Origin: DSYU01 sp964437595
Lineage (GTDB): Bacteria; Chloroflexota; Anaerolineae; Anaerolineales; Anaerolineaceae
Reading direction: 5' to 3'
Assembly (NCBI GenBank): GCA_964437595.1
Contig: CAYTHO010000022.1
Location: 1 to 64,000, forward strand
Length of the DNA stretch: 64,000 nucleotides
This document shows positions 43,712 to 53,272 of the stretch, piece after piece. Within the stretch, counting starts at the first letter, position 1. Each line of letters begins with the position of its first letter. The translations under genes and the position numbers were made by a program. Under the pieces are notes generated by a model. It worked only from the letters and a program-made list of their open reading frames with translations, did no database searches and was not told where the DNA came from.

Positions 43712-44764
43712 ATGCCAAAAATCTCGGTAATCATTCCCTCATATAACCATGAGAGGTTTATTGGTAGTGCGGTACAAAGCGTCCTCGACCAGACCGAAGG
43801 CGATTTGGAACTGATTGTCGTCGACGATGGCTCGAAAGACAACAGCCTGGATGTGCTGCGGGGCTTTCATGATCCGAGGATCAAGATCCACGCGCAGGAG
43901 AACCGCGGCGCGCACGCGGCAATCAACCAGGGCTTGCAGATAGCCGCCAGCCCGTACCTGGCCATTCTCAACTCGGATGACCTGTACACGCCAGACCGGC
44001 TGGCGACGCTTTTAGCGATCCTGGAAAAAGACCCCAGTGTTGGATTATGCGGCTCGTATATCGAGGTGATCGATGTGGAGGGCAAAACCCTGGGGGTGAA
44101 GCACGGCTACCACGACCTGGAACCCTGGACGCTGCCGCACGCGGAGCGCAGTTTCCGCGCCGGGGAAGACCTGCACGCGGCGCTGCTGACCGAGAATTAC
44201 TGGTCGACTACCTCGAACTACGTTTTTTCGCGGGAATGGTACGAGAAGGTAGGCGCGTTCCAGCCGCTGCGCTACGTGCATGATTGGGATTTTGCCCTGC
44301 GAATGAGCCGCCAGGCGGGCCTGTACCTGCACCCGGAACCGTTGATGAAGTACCGCATTCACAGTTCCAACACCATCCGCGAGAACCAGGCGGCAATGAT
44401 CTTTGAAATCTGCTGGATTCTGGCGGTGCACCTGCCCGAGCAGGTGACGACCGGCTGGTTCAATGACCGGCCCCGCGCAGAGCGGCTGACGCAACTGCTG
44501 CATTCCATCCATGTTTTCGACATGGACCGCGTGCTGTCGGTGATGCTGGCCCAGCGCCTGAATGATCATCCAGACCTGGCCCTGCGGCTGCTGGACCCGG
44601 GCGATGCGCTGCGGGCCGCCTACCTGGAATATATCACGGAAGCGCTCAGCAGTCCGGCTGCCGGGCAGGGCGCGGCAGTCCCTGCCCCGGCGCAGACAGC
44701 CGGGCGGTGGGCCCGGCTGCTGCGGAAGATTGCTAACCGGTTGAAGCGGGCGCTTAACGGCTGA
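43712..44764 (+). CDS. GT2 family glycosyltransferase
   Basis: This is a 350-aa protein. The GT2 fold starts PKISVIIPSYNHERF, with the acidic VVDDGSKDNS, and the metal-binding DxD region reads ILNSDDLYTPDRL. The catalytic-base loop is likely YVHDWDFALRM. The C-terminal 100 residues are helical. It lies 41 nt after the giant glycosyltransferase gene and is convergent with the beta-helix gene, whose last 11 bp it overlaps. The sugar added is unknown. Confidence 0.9.
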   Translation: MPKISVIIPSYNHERFIGSAVQSVLDQTEGDLELIVVDDGSKDNSLDVLRGFHDPRIKIHAQENRGAHAAINQGLQIAASPYLAILNSDDLYTPDRLATLLAILEKDPSVGLCGSYIEVIDVEGKTLGVKHGYHDLEPWTLPHAERSFRAGEDLHAALLTENYWSTTSNYVFSREWYEKVGAFQPLRYVHDWDFALRMSRQAGLYLHPEPLMKYRIHSSNTIRENQAAMIFEICWILAVHLPEQVTTGWFNDRPRAERLTQLLHSIHVFDMDRVLSVMLAQRLNDHPDLALRLLDPGDALRAAYLEYITEALSSPAAGQGAAVPAPAQTAGRWARLLRKIANRLKRALNG

Positions 44765-47486
44765 GTGCGGGCAAGTAAACCTTTTCTACCTGGTCTACCA
44801 CTACTGCAATAACCGTAACCGTTTTATTTCCGCCGTTGCTCTGGATCACAATTTGACCGCTGCGCGTTCCCAGTGTATCGCCGGTGACATTGAACTTAAT
44901 ATACCCATAGGCCGTGGTGGAGCCGCTGGTGGTGTCCAGGTCGATCCAACTGGTCTGGGTGTTCGCCGTCCAGTTGAGGGTGCCTCCGCCCAGGTTACGA
45001 ATGGGCACGGCCCCATCCCGGTCGGACGGTTTCACGCCGATGACCACTGTAACCGAATCTGGCGCGGATAATACGGGCGAGTCGTTGCTTGCGCTCGCCA
45101 GGTAGCCACCTTCCTCGGTAATGATGTACAGCCGGTAGGTGTTGCTGACGGAGTCGTTGACGGTGGCTGAGCCGCTCTTCGCGCCGCCAGTATCGACATC
45201 CTGGTCGATGGCGGAGTCGAGGAACGTGCCGGAGGTTACCGACCAGCTCAGGGTGGAACTGGAACCGCTGGAAGTGACTCCGAAGGTCGCGGAGGGATTC
45301 GCGCGGGCGCTGACGGACGTGGTAAATGACTTGTTGCCAACATCCAGGGTTTGGGTTCCGGCGGATGTGGTATCGGCGGCCCCGGCATTGCCAGAAACCG
45401 AAGAGCCGTTCAGTTCAGCGGAAGCGCCGCTCCAGGCATACCCGAGCTTTGCCACCGGGTTGCTGGCCTCGCCTACCGCCCGGTTGGAGAGGGTATAGGA
45501 GGGGGCCGCCAGGATTTTGCCCAATACGGGTATGCTGGAGGCATCGGAGTTGTTATTGGATGGGGATTTATCGGTGTTGACACCGCGGTTGTTGCGAGTG
45601 ACAACGATCTTGTTCAGCACCGAAGCGTTTCCGCGGTAGTTTGGGCTCAAGACGTCCCAATATTCGTAGTTGGTCTGTGTCCCCTTATAAAACGTGTTGC
45701 CGTTATACTGCAGATCATTATACGGCTTGCCTGCCACATTCTGATCCAGATCAATGACCGCGGTGTTGCCTGAGTTGTTGCTGATGGTATTGTTTTCAAT
45801 CTTCCCGGTAACATTTATATTGCGGAGGTTGTCCGAATCACTATAAATGGCTGCGCCATCTTTCCCGCTGCCCGTGGAATTTTGGAACAACTGCGAGCCA
45901 GTGAAGGATGCGATGTGGGAACCCTGGATAAACACCGCGCCGGAATAGGCTTGGGCCGAGTTTTTGGCAAAGGTAGTACCGGAAATATTCGCCGTTGTGT
46001 TGTAGATCATGGTCAGCCCGCCGCCGGCGCTGTTGCTGGTGGTGCCAGTGGATTCAGCAATGATGCTGTTTTGCAGGGTAAAGTTGGTGAAAACAGTATA
46101 GATAGCCCCAAACGCGCCTTTCCCATCCGCGCTGGGATGGGTGTCACAGTCGTACAATACGCTGTTGCGGACGGTAACCTGGGCCTGGTTATCGGCGATG
46201 GAACCCTGATTGGGTACGACCGGGTCGTCTTCGATGCGAGGCCCATCGCCCATGGCGAAGAGGCAGCCGCCTGAGATGGCTGAGGTAGTAGTGTTCCCAT
46301 AGCGACCCTGCAGCCAGGAGTTGTCGACCAGCAGGGTGGCGTTGGGCTTGTTATCAGTGCCGTCGCCTTCGCCGTCGTTCGAGTTTACGCTAATGGAACC
46401 GCCAAAACCTGCCGAACCGCGGGTATCTTCGGCCTTGTTGCCCAGGAAGACACTGCCGCGAATTTCGATGTTGGCGCGGTAGTTGTTTACCGCCCCGGCA
46501 ATACCCGCGCGGTTGTTGATAAACCGGGAGCTGTAAATACGGACGAGGGACTGATCTTCAACATTGACCGCGCCGCCCTCGGTAGGCATCGAGCCGACCG
46601 TGGTGGCATCGTTCACAGCGGCGTTGTTGGTGAACAGGCTGTTGGCGATGATCACATCTGCCTGCGGCGTTGTTCTGGGCAGGCCGGTCCAGTTGCCGAT
46701 AACGTACACCGCGCCGCCGTACAAGCCCGCGCGATTTTGGTCAAAGCGGCTGTTGGTGATGCGCATCATGGCGTTGCCGAGGTTGATGGCGCCGCCGACG
46801 CTGTTATATAAGCTGCCGTTATTGTTGCTCAAAAATTGGTTCTGGTGAATATACACTTTGGACTGCGAGCGGACGCCTATGGCGCCGCCGCCTGCTTTGG
46901 CGTTGTTGCCAGTCCAGGTGGTGTTGAAGAAGAAAACGGTGGACTGCTCGGCAATATAGACTGCCGCGCCAGGGGTTGTGACGGCATTATCCAGCCTGTT
47001 GTTTTCAAACTTGCAGTCGATGAAAGTGGCTTTTGCCCGGTACATGGTGATGCCGCCTGATAAACCTTGTTCGGCAGAGTAGCCGTTCGCAAAGGTGATG
47101 CGTTCAAAGGTGATGGGCTTTACGGAATTGAGGTCGGAATTCTGGTACCGAAAAATGCGGTGGTTGCCCCCTCCGCTTAAGACAACATTTGCACCGGTCG
47201 CGGCGCGAACCGTGAAGCGTTTATTGATATTGTTCAGCACCCAACCGTCTGAACCGGGGGATGTATAGGTGCCGGCGGCTAATTCGATGATTCCACCTTG
47301 CGGGACCGTAGAGATTGCCTGTTCCAGTGTGGCCGCATCACCCGGAACATGAATGACGGTTGGCGGGGTTGCAAGCTCGGGCGGATTATCCTGTGAAGCG
47401 GAAACAGCGCCCGTGGGGCTGGTAACGGATAGGGCCATTGTTACGATCAACAACATTAAAAATACAGCGTAAGCAGTCTTTTTCAT
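44754..47486 (-). CDS. Secreted beta-helix protein with Ig/BACON-like C-terminus
   Basis: This 910-aa protein has a Sec signal peptide: a KK start, a hydrophobic core to about residue 22, then the AVSAS cleavage region. Residues 45-620 form a right-handed parallel beta-helix of the polymorphic-outer-membrane-repeat kind, with repeated GGAI/GGAV and N-N-R-A units. Residues about 690-900 are two Ig-like or BACON-like domains (GGTLNWTANTQTSWIDLD; SNGGNKTVTVIAVVV). The tail is KVYLPALSR. It is antisense to the sugar genes around it. A surface adhesin or polymer-binding role is plausible but unproven. Confidence 0.8.
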   Translation of the reverse strand: MKKTAYAVFLMLLIVTMALSVTSPTGAVSASQDNPPELATPPTVIHVPGDAATLEQAISTVPQGGIIELAAGTYTSPGSDGWVLNNINKRFTVRAATGANVVLSGGGNHRIFRYQNSDLNSVKPITFERITFANGYSAEQGLSGGITMYRAKATFIDCKFENNRLDNAVTTPGAAVYIAEQSTVFFFNTTWTGNNAKAGGGAIGVRSQSKVYIHQNQFLSNNNGSLYNSVGGAINLGNAMMRITNSRFDQNRAGLYGGAVYVIGNWTGLPRTTPQADVIIANSLFTNNAAVNDATTVGSMPTEGGAVNVEDQSLVRIYSSRFINNRAGIAGAVNNYRANIEIRGSVFLGNKAEDTRGSAGFGGSISVNSNDGEGDGTDNKPNATLLVDNSWLQGRYGNTTTSAISGGCLFAMGDGPRIEDDPVVPNQGSIADNQAQVTVRNSVLYDCDTHPSADGKGAFGAIYTVFTNFTLQNSIIAESTGTTSNSAGGGLTMIYNTTANISGTTFAKNSAQAYSGAVFIQGSHIASFTGSQLFQNSTGSGKDGAAIYSDSDNLRNINVTGKIENNTISNNSGNTAVIDLDQNVAGKPYNDLQYNGNTFYKGTQTNYEYWDVLSPNYRGNASVLNKIVVTRNNRGVNTDKSPSNNNSDASSIPVLGKILAAPSYTLSNRAVGEASNPVAKLGYAWSGASAELNGSSVSGNAGAADTTSAGTQTLDVGNKSFTTSVSARANPSATFGVTSSGSSSTLSWSVTSGTFLDSAIDQDVDTGGAKSGSATVNDSVSNTYRLYIITEEGGYLASASNDSPVLSAPDSVTVVIGVKPSDRDGAVPIRNLGGGTLNWTANTQTSWIDLDTTSGSTTAYGYIKFNVTGDTLGTRSGQIVIQSNGGNKTVTVIAVVVDQVEKVYLPALSR

Positions 47487-47736
47487 TCTCCAATCCTTTG
47501 ACGATAAACTTGAACAGGATAGAAGGTTATTTCTATCTTATTTTACCTTGTGAATTCAGATATAATTTGGAATCTTATTATAAGAAAGTTTTAATTGTTT
47601 TGGATAGCGATTACAATTTTGTATTGTGGGGCGAATGCTTAAGGAAAACTCGGGGATATGGTTTCCGTAACTAATTACAAGCTGAAATCCACATGGTTTC
47701 ACTTGATAGGTATGTAAGTCTCGTGGTGCAATTTGT
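47487..47736. other. AT-rich gap between beta-helix and methyltransferase genes
   Basis: This 250-bp interval is markedly AT-rich compared with its neighbours (for example TTTCTATCTTATTTTACC near 47530). Minus-strand TAAAAT and TAAGAT stretches could hold the beta-helix promoter, but no convincing -35/-10 pair was found. Nothing coding is seen. Confidence 0.4.
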
Positions 47737-48537
47737 TCAGGCAACTTTTCGGAACAGGTACATATCCTGTTCTGAACTATCCCGTACACCACCGCCCATA
47801 AAATCTACCAGTTCTAAGCCCAGCGCCTGTTGGTTCTTCCAGAAATTTTCAGAATGGAAAACGGTGCAACTGTTCTGCCCGCTCAATTCTTCATTGAAAA
47901 TCATGATACCTTCCCGTTCCAACTGGTCGAACTGCTCCGGCGAGAAGCCTAACCGCCACGCCACGCGCTGACCATGGGTGGTAATTAAGAGATGCCCACC
48001 GGGCCTGGTAACGCGGGTAAGCTCTTTCAGCCACGGGATCTGAATATCGCGCGCGAGGTGTGTGAATACGGAGTAAGAATAAACCAGCTCAAATTTGTTA
48101 TCTTCAAAATCGAGCGGAGGATTGGGCTGGTTTACTTTGAACCGGGCGATATCGGCCAGATTTTTCTGGCACCAGTGGATCAGGGCCGGGTTATAGTCTG
48201 TCCCCCAAATCTCGGAGGTAGCTTTCCAATCGTTAAACCAGCGAATGATGCGCCCGCACCCGCATCCAAAATCAAATATGGAGCGCGTGTCTTTGAACTC
48301 GATATTGTTCCTACGCAGGAACGTGGTGAAGGACTGGTGTGCGAACAATCCGCCGAATTGGTACCAGCCGATTTCTCTTGTTCCAATCACCAGGTCGACC
48401 AGATCGGCTGGCGGTAGAGGGTATCCATCTTGCGATCCCAGCAAGTTGTAGCCAAGATTGTATATCTCAATTCGATGCTTGCGCCTGAGGTAATTTCTTA
48501 ACGTCTGTATGGGGTGCAAAAACCATCTTAGCTTCAT
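47737..48537 (-). CDS. Class I SAM-dependent methyltransferase
   Basis: This is a 266-aa protein. The SAM-binding motif I is FDFGCGCGRIIRWF, followed by the acidic strand IWGTDYNPALIHW and a motif IV-like FELVYSYSVFTHL. It probably methylates a sugar of the polymer or a related metabolite. It lies on the minus strand between the beta-helix gene and the divergent YfhO-like gene. The start ATG 48537 has no strong ribosome-binding site. Confidence 0.85.
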   Translation of the reverse strand: MKLRWFLHPIQTLRNYLRRKHRIEIYNLGYNLLGSQDGYPLPPADLVDLVIGTREIGWYQFGGLFAHQSFTTFLRRNNIEFKDTRSIFDFGCGCGRIIRWFNDWKATSEIWGTDYNPALIHWCQKNLADIARFKVNQPNPPLDFEDNKFELVYSYSVFTHLARDIQIPWLKELTRVTRPGGHLLITTHGQRVAWRLGFSPEQFDQLEREGIMIFNEELSGQNSCTVFHSENFWKNQQALGLELVDFMGGGVRDSSEQDMYLFRKVA

Positions 48538-48676
48538 ACCGGCTCATTCTCCATATTTCTGCTTTTGTCTGGCAGGGGATGCAAGATGCTCTATTATAAT
48601 CCATTGGATTTGGAAAAAGCCCAATATGGCGCTGCTGCGATTGCAATTTCACGTATCCCGATGGCTGGGGATGGGA

Positions 48677-48685
48677 TGATATAAT
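48677..48685 (+). promoter_or_regulatory. Extended -10 promoter upstream of the YfhO-like gene
   Basis: TGA followed by TATAAT (48680-48685) gives an extended -10 with a leader of about 85 nt before ATG 48777. No -35 was recognised. Confidence 0.5.
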
Positions 48686-48776
48686 GGGCCCTGGTTTCAT
48701 TGCATGAAGAACACAACAGGCTGACAGATAGCGGCGCCTTTATCTCACTGATGGGTGGCGTGCCTGTGGGAGACGG

Positions 48777-51161
48777 ATGAGAGCTTATCTGCGTGGATTA
48801 TTGGAGAACGATAAGGTAAGGCTGACCGGCGCTGTCCTGCTTCTGTGTGCCGTTGTATACCAGCAGTTCCTTTTTGGGAACGATTTTTTTATCTGGCCGG
48901 ACGCGGGGTCCGACACGCTGAATTCCTACTGGCCGGCATATACGCACTTTTCCAATTCGTTCAAGCAGGGTTTTGAATTTTTTAGCCTGGAGCTAGGCCT
49001 GGGGATCAATCTGTTCTCCGGTTCGATGCTGTTTTTTGATCCATTTATCTGGCTGTATGCTTTTTTTGATTATTTGGGGATCGCCCGCCTGTTGATCCTC
49101 GTTTATATCCTTAAAATCCTGATCGGAACGCTGTTCTTTCACCGGTTCATTGGTTACTACGTTCAGAACAGGCCGATTATTTTTGTGACTGCCCTGTTGT
49201 ATGGCTTTAGCGGTTTTTCGGTTGTTTGGGGGCAGCATTACTTTTTTGGCACCCTCGTGATGGTGTTTCCGATGATTTTGCTCGGGATCGAGAGCGCCCT
49301 TCACAGAGACCGGTATGGCCTGCTGATTTTTTCGACAGCCCTGGGAATGACCAGCGCGTATTACTTTATGTATATGTCGGCCTTCTTCCTGGCTGTTTTT
49401 CTGCTTGCCCGGATGCTCTTTCTTTACAAGGGAAATTATCGCCAGATCTTTACGAAGGGCGTAAAAATTGGTGGGGCGTTTGTGTTGGGGATTGGCATCT
49501 CGGCGGTGGTCTTGCTGCCAACGGTTGCGGCGACCCTGACCACCAGCCGGGTGAGCGGGCAGATGACCGGGATACCTCTTCTTTCGATCATCAACCGCAA
49601 GACACTCCTGACGATGGCTGGCAGTTTCTTTTCCAACAGCCTGCTTGGTACAGCCAGCACATTTGCCGGCGTGGAAAATTATTATGACTCACCACACCTT
49701 TACTGCGGGCTGTTAGTGCTGCTGGCGCTGCCACAAATATGGGTCTCCCGCAGCCGGGCTGAAAAAGGATTTGTTGCTGCATTGGTTGGTTTTTCCGCGA
49801 TTAGCTTGATTTTCCCCTACGCGGCGGTGGCCTTTAATGGCTTCAGCATGTTTTCTTACCGCTGGACGTACTTTGTCATCGTCTTCCTGTTGATTTCCGC
49901 GGCGCTGGCTTTCCAGGCAGTGGTTGATCGTCAAGAGGCGAACGGGCCTATTCTAAAACTTACCTTGCTTGGGCTTGTTTTTGGCGCGCTATTGGTTTCG
50001 TTGGGATATTATGTTATTCGCTCCACGAGGGATTTTGGCGGGGTGCAGGTATCTACATCGCTGCTAATGGATACGTTTCTGCGCGTGGGGCCAGTGGTTG
50101 TGCTGCTGGGCGCGTATTTTGTTCTGTTTCAACGGCTTCAATGGAGATACAGCGCGCTGCTCTTTGCTGTTTTGCTGGCAGGAGAGATCATCTGGAATAC
50201 AGGCGCTACCATCTGGGGGAGAAAACCGGTATCAACAGACTACGTGGTGGAGAAAACCAGTTATTTCGATGACAGCTTTGATGCCGCCAGAAACATCAGT
50301 GCCATGGACAGCGAGCTTTACCGGGTGGATAAATCGTTTTATTCGCAGTTCTTGAACGATGGCCTGATGCAGGGATACCGCAATATCCATGGCTACTGGA
50401 GTATCATCCCCGGCACAACCCTGAACTTTTTTGATGCGGTTGGAGGCGCAACGGCGCTAAACTTGCAGTTGGGGTTCATCGAAAGCGATGTGATCCGATC
50501 GCTGCTTGGTGTGAAATATTACATGGTAAGGTCCCTGGACGAAGCCCCTGAGGGTTATGAACTGGTCGGGCAGTGGGGCGATGTAATTGCGCTAAAAAAT
50601 AACCATTGGGTCCCCATGGGGAGCGTTTACCAATCGTTTATTACGAAAAGTAATATCCAAAATTTTTCCACCCAAGACCGGGATATTGTCATAGCAAAAG
50701 CCTGCGTGATCCCGGATGAGCATGTTGGGGAAGCGCGAGCGATGGGAATGCAGGAAGTTCTCTCCTATGCCGATTTCGCGGATGGATGGTCTGACCCGGC
50801 TGCTTACGATGATTTAGCGGCCTTATCCTCTAATCCGGTGCGGATCACCGTTGGCCGGGATGATTACATTGAAGGCAGCCTGAACAGCCCCACAGCCGGG
50901 ATTGTCTTTTTTTCCATCAATGCGGATGAGGGATGGAGCGTATATATCGACGATGAGAAAAAGACCATCATCGATGCCAATTGGGGGATGATCGGGGTAT
51001 TTGTGGAACCGGGGGAGCAGCAAATTACACTGCGCTATACGCCGCCTATGCTGCGGGAAGGAGCGGCCATTTCGGCTGTTTCTGCTCTGGCAGTGCTGGT
51101 CCTGTTCGTCGTTTCGCGTGGGTGGGTAGGGAAGCGGCTGCTGGAGAAATTCCGGATATAA
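48777..51161 (+). CDS. YfhO-family membrane protein
   Basis: This 794-aa protein has about a dozen hydrophobic helices in the first two thirds, then a soluble domain. FLFGNDFFIWPDAGSDTLN near the N-terminus and the LYGFSGFSVVWGQHYFFG region fit the YfhO family of GT-C-type membrane glycosyltransferases. These transfer sugars from polyprenyl carriers to wall polymers. The C-terminal part ends with a Trp-rich beta module (FFSINADEGWSVYIDD) usual in this family. It appears to start a new transcript. The exact acceptor is unknown. Confidence 0.82.
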   Translation: MRAYLRGLLENDKVRLTGAVLLLCAVVYQQFLFGNDFFIWPDAGSDTLNSYWPAYTHFSNSFKQGFEFFSLELGLGINLFSGSMLFFDPFIWLYAFFDYLGIARLLILVYILKILIGTLFFHRFIGYYVQNRPIIFVTALLYGFSGFSVVWGQHYFFGTLVMVFPMILLGIESALHRDRYGLLIFSTALGMTSAYYFMYMSAFFLAVFLLARMLFLYKGNYRQIFTKGVKIGGAFVLGIGISAVVLLPTVAATLTTSRVSGQMTGIPLLSIINRKTLLTMAGSFFSNSLLGTASTFAGVENYYDSPHLYCGLLVLLALPQIWVSRSRAEKGFVAALVGFSAISLIFPYAAVAFNGFSMFSYRWTYFVIVFLLISAALAFQAVVDRQEANGPILKLTLLGLVFGALLVSLGYYVIRSTRDFGGVQVSTSLLMDTFLRVGPVVVLLGAYFVLFQRLQWRYSALLFAVLLAGEIIWNTGATIWGRKPVSTDYVVEKTSYFDDSFDAARNISAMDSELYRVDKSFYSQFLNDGLMQGYRNIHGYWSIIPGTTLNFFDAVGGATALNLQLGFIESDVIRSLLGVKYYMVRSLDEAPEGYELVGQWGDVIALKNNHWVPMGSVYQSFITKSNIQNFSTQDRDIVIAKACVIPDEHVGEARAMGMQEVLSYADFADGWSDPAAYDDLAALSSNPVRITVGRDDYIEGSLNSPTAGIVFFSINADEGWSVYIDDEKKTIIDANWGMIGVFVEPGEQQITLRYTPPMLREGAAISAVSALAVLVLFVVSRGWVGKRLLEKFRI

Positions 51162-51224
51162 TAACGGCATGCAGCGTGCGGACGCACCTTGCGATCCAGG
51201 TTTCACCCATCAGGTAGAAAACCC

Positions 51225-52163
51225 ATGACCAACCCCTTCTTTCAGCATCCAAATGCGCTTGTTGAATCGACCAGCATCGGCCCAGGGACGCGCGTTTGGG
51301 CGTTTGCGCATGTGCTCCCTGGCGCTCGCATTGGCGAGGACTGCAATATTTGCGACCATGTGTTTATCGAGAATGATGTGCTCGTGGGTGATCGTGTCAC
51401 CGTGAAGTGCGGCGTGCAGTTGTGGGATGGGGTTCGCCTGGAGGATGACGTTTTTATTGGCCCCAACGCCACCTTCACCAACGATCACTTCCCGCGCAGC
51501 AAGCAGTACCCAGGGCAATTTCTCAAGACGATTGTGCGCAGTGGGGCTTCAATTGGCGCAAACGCCACAATCCTTCCAGGCGTAACGATTGGACGGAAAG
51601 CGATGGTTGGCGCAGGGGCGGTGGTCACCAAAGATGTTCCGCCGAACGCGGTTGTGGTGGGCAACCCGGCTCACATTATCGGGTACGCGCAGACGGCAGT
51701 AACCCATGTTGATGCGCCTTTCCTTGACAAAGCGGACCAGACGGGCGGCGACCTGCCCATCCAGGGGGTGAAGCTGATCAGGCTGCCGCTGATCGAGGAT
51801 ATGCGCGGCAATCTCTCGGTAGCGGAAATCGAGAAGGGGCTGCCATTTATCCCCAAGCGCTGCTTTTGGGTTTTTGACGTACCGAACACGCATGTACGCG
51901 GCGAGCATGCGCACCGGGAACAGTCCCAGTTTATTGTATGCGTGAAAGGCTCGATCACAGTGATGGTCGATGACGGCGATACGCGTTTTGAAGTCCTCTT
52001 GGACCGGCCCAACTACGGTATACTTATCCCGCCAATGATCTGGAGCGTACAATACAAATACTCTGCGGATGCCGTGGAGATGGTTTTTGCTTCCGATAAA
52101 TATGACGCGGCGGAGTATATCCGCGATTACGATGAATACCTCAAACTGATCGAGGGAAAATGA
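51225..52163 (+). CDS. Fused hexapeptide acetyltransferase and dTDP-sugar 3,4-ketoisomerase (FdtD-like)
   Basis: This is a 312-aa bifunctional protein. Residues 1-165 are a left-handed beta-helix acetyltransferase (GPGTRVWAFAHVLPGARIG; ILPGVTIGRKAMVGAGAVV). Residues about 175-312 are a WxcM/FdtA-type cupin with RGEHAHREQSQFIVCVKGS. It would convert dTDP-4-dehydro-6-deoxyglucose to the 3-keto form and later N-acetylate the 3-amino sugar. The aminotransferase gene follows with a 4-nt overlap. ATG 51225 is chosen over upstream in-frame codons. Whether the product is Fuc3NAc or Qui3NAc cannot be told from sequence. Confidence 0.88.
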   Translation: MTNPFFQHPNALVESTSIGPGTRVWAFAHVLPGARIGEDCNICDHVFIENDVLVGDRVTVKCGVQLWDGVRLEDDVFIGPNATFTNDHFPRSKQYPGQFLKTIVRSGASIGANATILPGVTIGRKAMVGAGAVVTKDVPPNAVVVGNPAHIIGYAQTAVTHVDAPFLDKADQTGGDLPIQGVKLIRLPLIEDMRGNLSVAEIEKGLPFIPKRCFWVFDVPNTHVRGEHAHREQSQFIVCVKGSITVMVDDGDTRFEVLLDRPNYGILIPPMIWSVQYKYSADAVEMVFASDKYDAAEYIRDYDEYLKLIEGK

Positions 52164-53272
52164 ATTTGCCGGTGCCCTTTCTCGATATGAAATCCCCATA
52201 CCTGGAGATCCGGGAAGAAATGGACGAAGCATACCAGCGGGTGATGCTTTCGGGCTGGTATATTCTAGGGGAAGAGATGGAGGCCTTTGAGGAGGCGTTT
52301 GCTCGTTATACCGGCGCTAAATACTGCGTGTCGGTGGGCAACGGCCTGGACGCGCTGCACCTGATTTTGCGGGCGTACGGCATTGGCCCGGGCGATGAGG
52401 TGATTGTGCCATCCAACACGTATATTGCCACCTGGCTGGCGGTGAGCTATGCCGGGGCGGTTCCGGTGCCGGTGGAGCCTGACCCAGCCACGTACAATAT
52501 TGATCCCAACCGGATTGAGGCGGCGGTCACGGCGCGGACCCGAGCGATAATGCCCGTGCACCTGTACGGTCAAACGGCGGAGATGGGGCCGATCAACCAG
52601 ATTGCGCAGAAACATGGGTTGAAGGTTATTGAAGACGCGGCCCAGGCTCACGGCGCGACCTACCTGGGCAAGCAGGCCGGGACCTTATGTGATGCCTCCG
52701 GCTGGAGCTTTTACCCGGGCAAGAACCTGGGCGCAATGGGGGATGCTGGCGCGGTGACCACGGACGATGCAGACCTGGCGGATAAGGTGCGCATGCTGCG
52801 CAATTATGGCTCGCGGGTGAAGTATTATAACGAGGTCAAAGGCTTTAATTCCCGACTGGACCCGATCCAGGCTGCCTTTCTGCGCGTGAAGCTCAAGCAT
52901 TTGGATGAATGGAACGCACGCAGGAAAAAGGTCGCCCGGCGCTACCTGGCAGAGCTGAAATCGCTGCCTGGCCTGACCCTACCCGAAACGCCCGATTTTG
53001 CCGAACCTTGCTGGCACGTTTTTGTCATCCGCCACGACCGGCGCGATTGGCTCCAGGAAGCGCTGAAACAGCGTTCGATCGGCACGCTGATCCATTACCC
53101 GGTGCCGCCGCACCTTTCCGAGGCCTACCGCGACCGGAATTTTCAACCGGGCGATTTTCCGATTGCTGAGCGCCTGGCGCAAACGGTGCTCAGCATTCCC
53201 ATGGGACCGCACCTGCGGGAAGACGAGCAGGCGGCTGTGATTGAAGCTTTGTCAGATATTCTATGTCATTAG
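52160..53272 (+). CDS. DegT/DnrJ/EryC1 aminotransferase, dTDP-3-keto sugar (FdtB/QdtB-like)
   Basis: This 370-aa PLP-dependent sugar aminotransferase has VGNGLDALHLILRA near the start, DAAQAHGATYLGK as the PLP-binding aspartate region, and SFYPGKNLGAMGD with the Schiff-base lysine. It would install the 3-amino group made possible by the adjacent ketoisomerase. The gene overlaps its upstream partner by 4 nt and the next gene by 10 nt. Together with rfbA and rfbB this completes a dTDP-3-acetamido-3,6-dideoxyhexose route. Confidence 0.93.
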   Translation: MNLPVPFLDMKSPYLEIREEMDEAYQRVMLSGWYILGEEMEAFEEAFARYTGAKYCVSVGNGLDALHLILRAYGIGPGDEVIVPSNTYIATWLAVSYAGAVPVPVEPDPATYNIDPNRIEAAVTARTRAIMPVHLYGQTAEMGPINQIAQKHGLKVIEDAAQAHGATYLGKQAGTLCDASGWSFYPGKNLGAMGDAGAVTTDDADLADKVRMLRNYGSRVKYYNEVKGFNSRLDPIQAAFLRVKLKHLDEWNARRKKVARRYLAELKSLPGLTLPETPDFAEPCWHVFVIRHDRRDWLQEALKQRSIGTLIHYPVPPHLSEAYRDRNFQPGDFPIAERLAQTVLSIPMGPHLREDEQAAVIEALSDILCH

